Shown here in pieces: positions 62,979 to 64,000 of a DNA stretch of 64,000 nt (position 1 is the first letter of the stretch; each line of letters starts with the position of its first letter). The position numbers and the translations under genes are program-made. Source of the stretch: Candidatus Paraprochloron terpiosi LD05. Its GTDB lineage: Bacteria > Cyanobacteriota > Cyanobacteriia > Cyanobacteriales > Prochloraceae. Under the pieces are notes generated by a model that was not told the DNA's origin, ran no database searches, and saw only the letters and a list, made by a program, of their open reading frames with translations. Location of the stretch: positions 186,001 through 250,000 of the forward strand of contig CP073341.1 in the NCBI GenBank assembly GCA_018141785.1. Direction: 5' to 3'.

Positions 62979-63006
62979 ATCGCGCCAAGACGCAAAGACG
63001 CAAAGA
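62979..63006 (+). repeat. dispersed GCGCCAAGACGC repeat
   Basis: CGCGCCAAGACGCAAAGACG followed by CAAAGAAGG, the same family as 42705 and 50505. Confidence 0.6.
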
Positions 63007-63081
63007 AGGACAGTAAATAAATCTTGCTTACTTTCTATCTAAGTGCTATACTAGAAACAGTCTTCTAGCTAAAATAATCAT

Positions 63082-64000
63082 ATGAGTGAAAAAAAGTTAC
63101 GCATTTCCATTCTCGGTGGCGGTTTTGGCGGTTTATATACGGCTAAACGTTTAAGCGAATTACCCTGGGATAGCTCTCCGGAAATCGTTCTCATCGATAA
63201 AAGCGATCGCTTCTTATTTTCCCCCTTATTATACGAATTAGTAACCGGAGAGATGTCTCCTTGGGAAATTGCCCCCAGCTTCACAGAAATCCTCGCCCAT
63301 ACTAATATAACCTTCTCACAAAGTCTAGTGACGGGTATCGACGTAGAAAATAATATCATTCACTTAGATAACCAGCCGTCACTAGGTTACGACAAATTAG
63401 TCATTGCCCTAGGGGGAAGTACTCCTACCAATCAGGTTCCTGGAGCGGAGGAATATACCATCCCCTTCCACAGTCTCCAAGACGCCCAACGCCTTTGTGA
63501 ACGGTTGCGGGCCCTAGAAAGATTAAAAACCGAGAATATCCGGGTAGCAGTGGTGGGAGGGGGTTATAGCGGTGTGGAGTTAGCTTGTAAAATAGCAGAT
63601 CGCCTAGGAAAAAAAGCCAAAATGCGCTTAATCCAACGAGGAGATAAAATCCTCCCTAGAGCCAGTGAATTTAACCGCAATGCAGCTACTGATGCTTTAG
63701 AATCCCGACAGGTATGGCTAGACTTTGAAACTGAGGTAGAGAAAATAAACCCAGACAGTATCTCCCTATCCTATAAAGGACAAATAGACACTATTCCTGT
63801 AGACTTAGTCTTGTGGACCGTAGGAACCAGAGTCCCAGAGTTAATCCAAAACCTCCCCCTGAAAAAGGACTCCAGAGGAATGCTCACCACCACCTCCACT
63901 TTGCAAGTAGCAGAACAACCCCATATTTTTGCTCTGGGAGACATAGCCAACTGTAAGGATGCCACAGGGTTGGAAGTTCCTGCCACTGCTCAAGCAGCCT
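63082..64000 (+). CDS. type II NAD(P)H dehydrogenase (FAD-dependent), 3'-truncated by the window
   Basis: At least 306 residues from ATG 63082. ISILGGGFGGLYTAKRL is the FAD-binding Rossmann motif, VRVAVVGGGYSGVELACKI-like (63541 on) is the NAD site, and FALGDIANCKDATG the second FAD motif. LLYELVTGEM is typical of NDH-2 proteins. It transfers electrons from NADH to quinone without pumping; in cyanobacteria such proteins may act as redox sensors. The C-terminal membrane-binding part lies outside the window. Confidence 0.92.
   Translation, partial: MSEKKLRISILGGGFGGLYTAKRLSELPWDSSPEIVLIDKSDRFLFSPLLYELVTGEMSPWEIAPSFTEILAHTNITFSQSLVTGIDVENNIIHLDNQPSLGYDKLVIALGGSTPTNQVPGAEEYTIPFHSLQDAQRLCERLRALERLKTENIRVAVVGGGYSGVELACKIADRLGKKAKMRLIQRGDKILPRASEFNRNAATDALESRQVWLDFETEVEKINPDSISLSYKGQIDTIPVDLVLWTVGTRVPELIQNLPLKKDSRGMLTTTSTLQVAEQPHIFALGDIANCKDATGLEVPATAQAA

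Noticed and set aside
1-64000. tRNA or rRNA genes
   Set aside because: None was recognised when scanning intergenic regions for T-arm motifs and rRNA landmarks; a covariance search could still find one.

Overview
The window is a chromosome segment from a filamentous-type cyanobacterium. It carries photosystem II genes (psbE-psbF-psbL-psbJ with rubredoxin and ycf48), plastoquinone-type NDH-1 genes (ndhC-ndhK-ndhJ), chlorophyll genes (chlB, chlH), the Ycf23-like DUF561 protein and the cyanobacterial form of gshA. HIP1 octamers (GCGATCGC) are frequent throughout. I cannot name the species. Many of the accessory genes are broken or duplicated.

Layout. 1-9.6 kb: ftsH (cut by the window edge), a sodium/solute symporter, small membrane and HEAT-repeat proteins, ubiX, a LapA-domain protein, aroK-argB, a TPR-like protein and chlB on the minus strand. 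9.6-13.1 kb: an ORF-less group II intron, a frameshifted secreted trypsin-like protease, an adenylate kinase relic and a CobO/BtuR-like protein. 13.2-17.1 kb: psbJ/L/F/E, ycf48 and rubA (minus), then ndhC/K/J (plus). 17.2-22.3 kb: a terpene synthase gene split into three exons by group II introns, one of which carries another intron inside it. 22.3-29.6 kb: a TpsA-like exoprotein divergent from a TPR-CHAT protein, gshA and DUF561. 29.7-34.1 kb: a Type ISP restriction-modification fragment, a broken HicB antitoxin, a Ser/Thr kinase whose repeat region is cut by a nonsense codon, and a polysaccharide deacetylase. 34.2-42.7 kb: a nucleoside phosphorylase-like gene, a site-2 protease, egtB-egtC, an Rpn-like nuclease and ppk. 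42.8-45.1 kb: three tandem Uma2 genes followed by two unrelated gene fragments. 45.1-50.5 kb: mnmH, and ggt split by a group II intron that encodes an intact maturase. 50.5-64 kb: a duplicated pair of DUF3782-like and surface-anchor genes, chlH, sbcC, murJ, a nucleotidyltransferase-like gene and a type II NADH dehydrogenase cut by the window end.

The most striking theme is the group II intron colony. Five introns lie on the minus strand. Removing them at the boundaries predicted by homology restores two complete reading frames: a 321-residue class I terpene synthase (exons 22269-21629, 19313-19077, 17290-17203) and a 577-residue gamma-glutamyltransferase (exons 50488-50335, 47806-46227). Only the intron in ggt keeps an intact reverse transcriptase/maturase. 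The related intron in the terpene synthase has a decayed one, and the others have none, so one maturase may serve several introns in trans. Short GC-rich palindromes have inserted into these introns and their maturase ORFs. All splice boundaries come from reading the sequence by eye; none has been tested.
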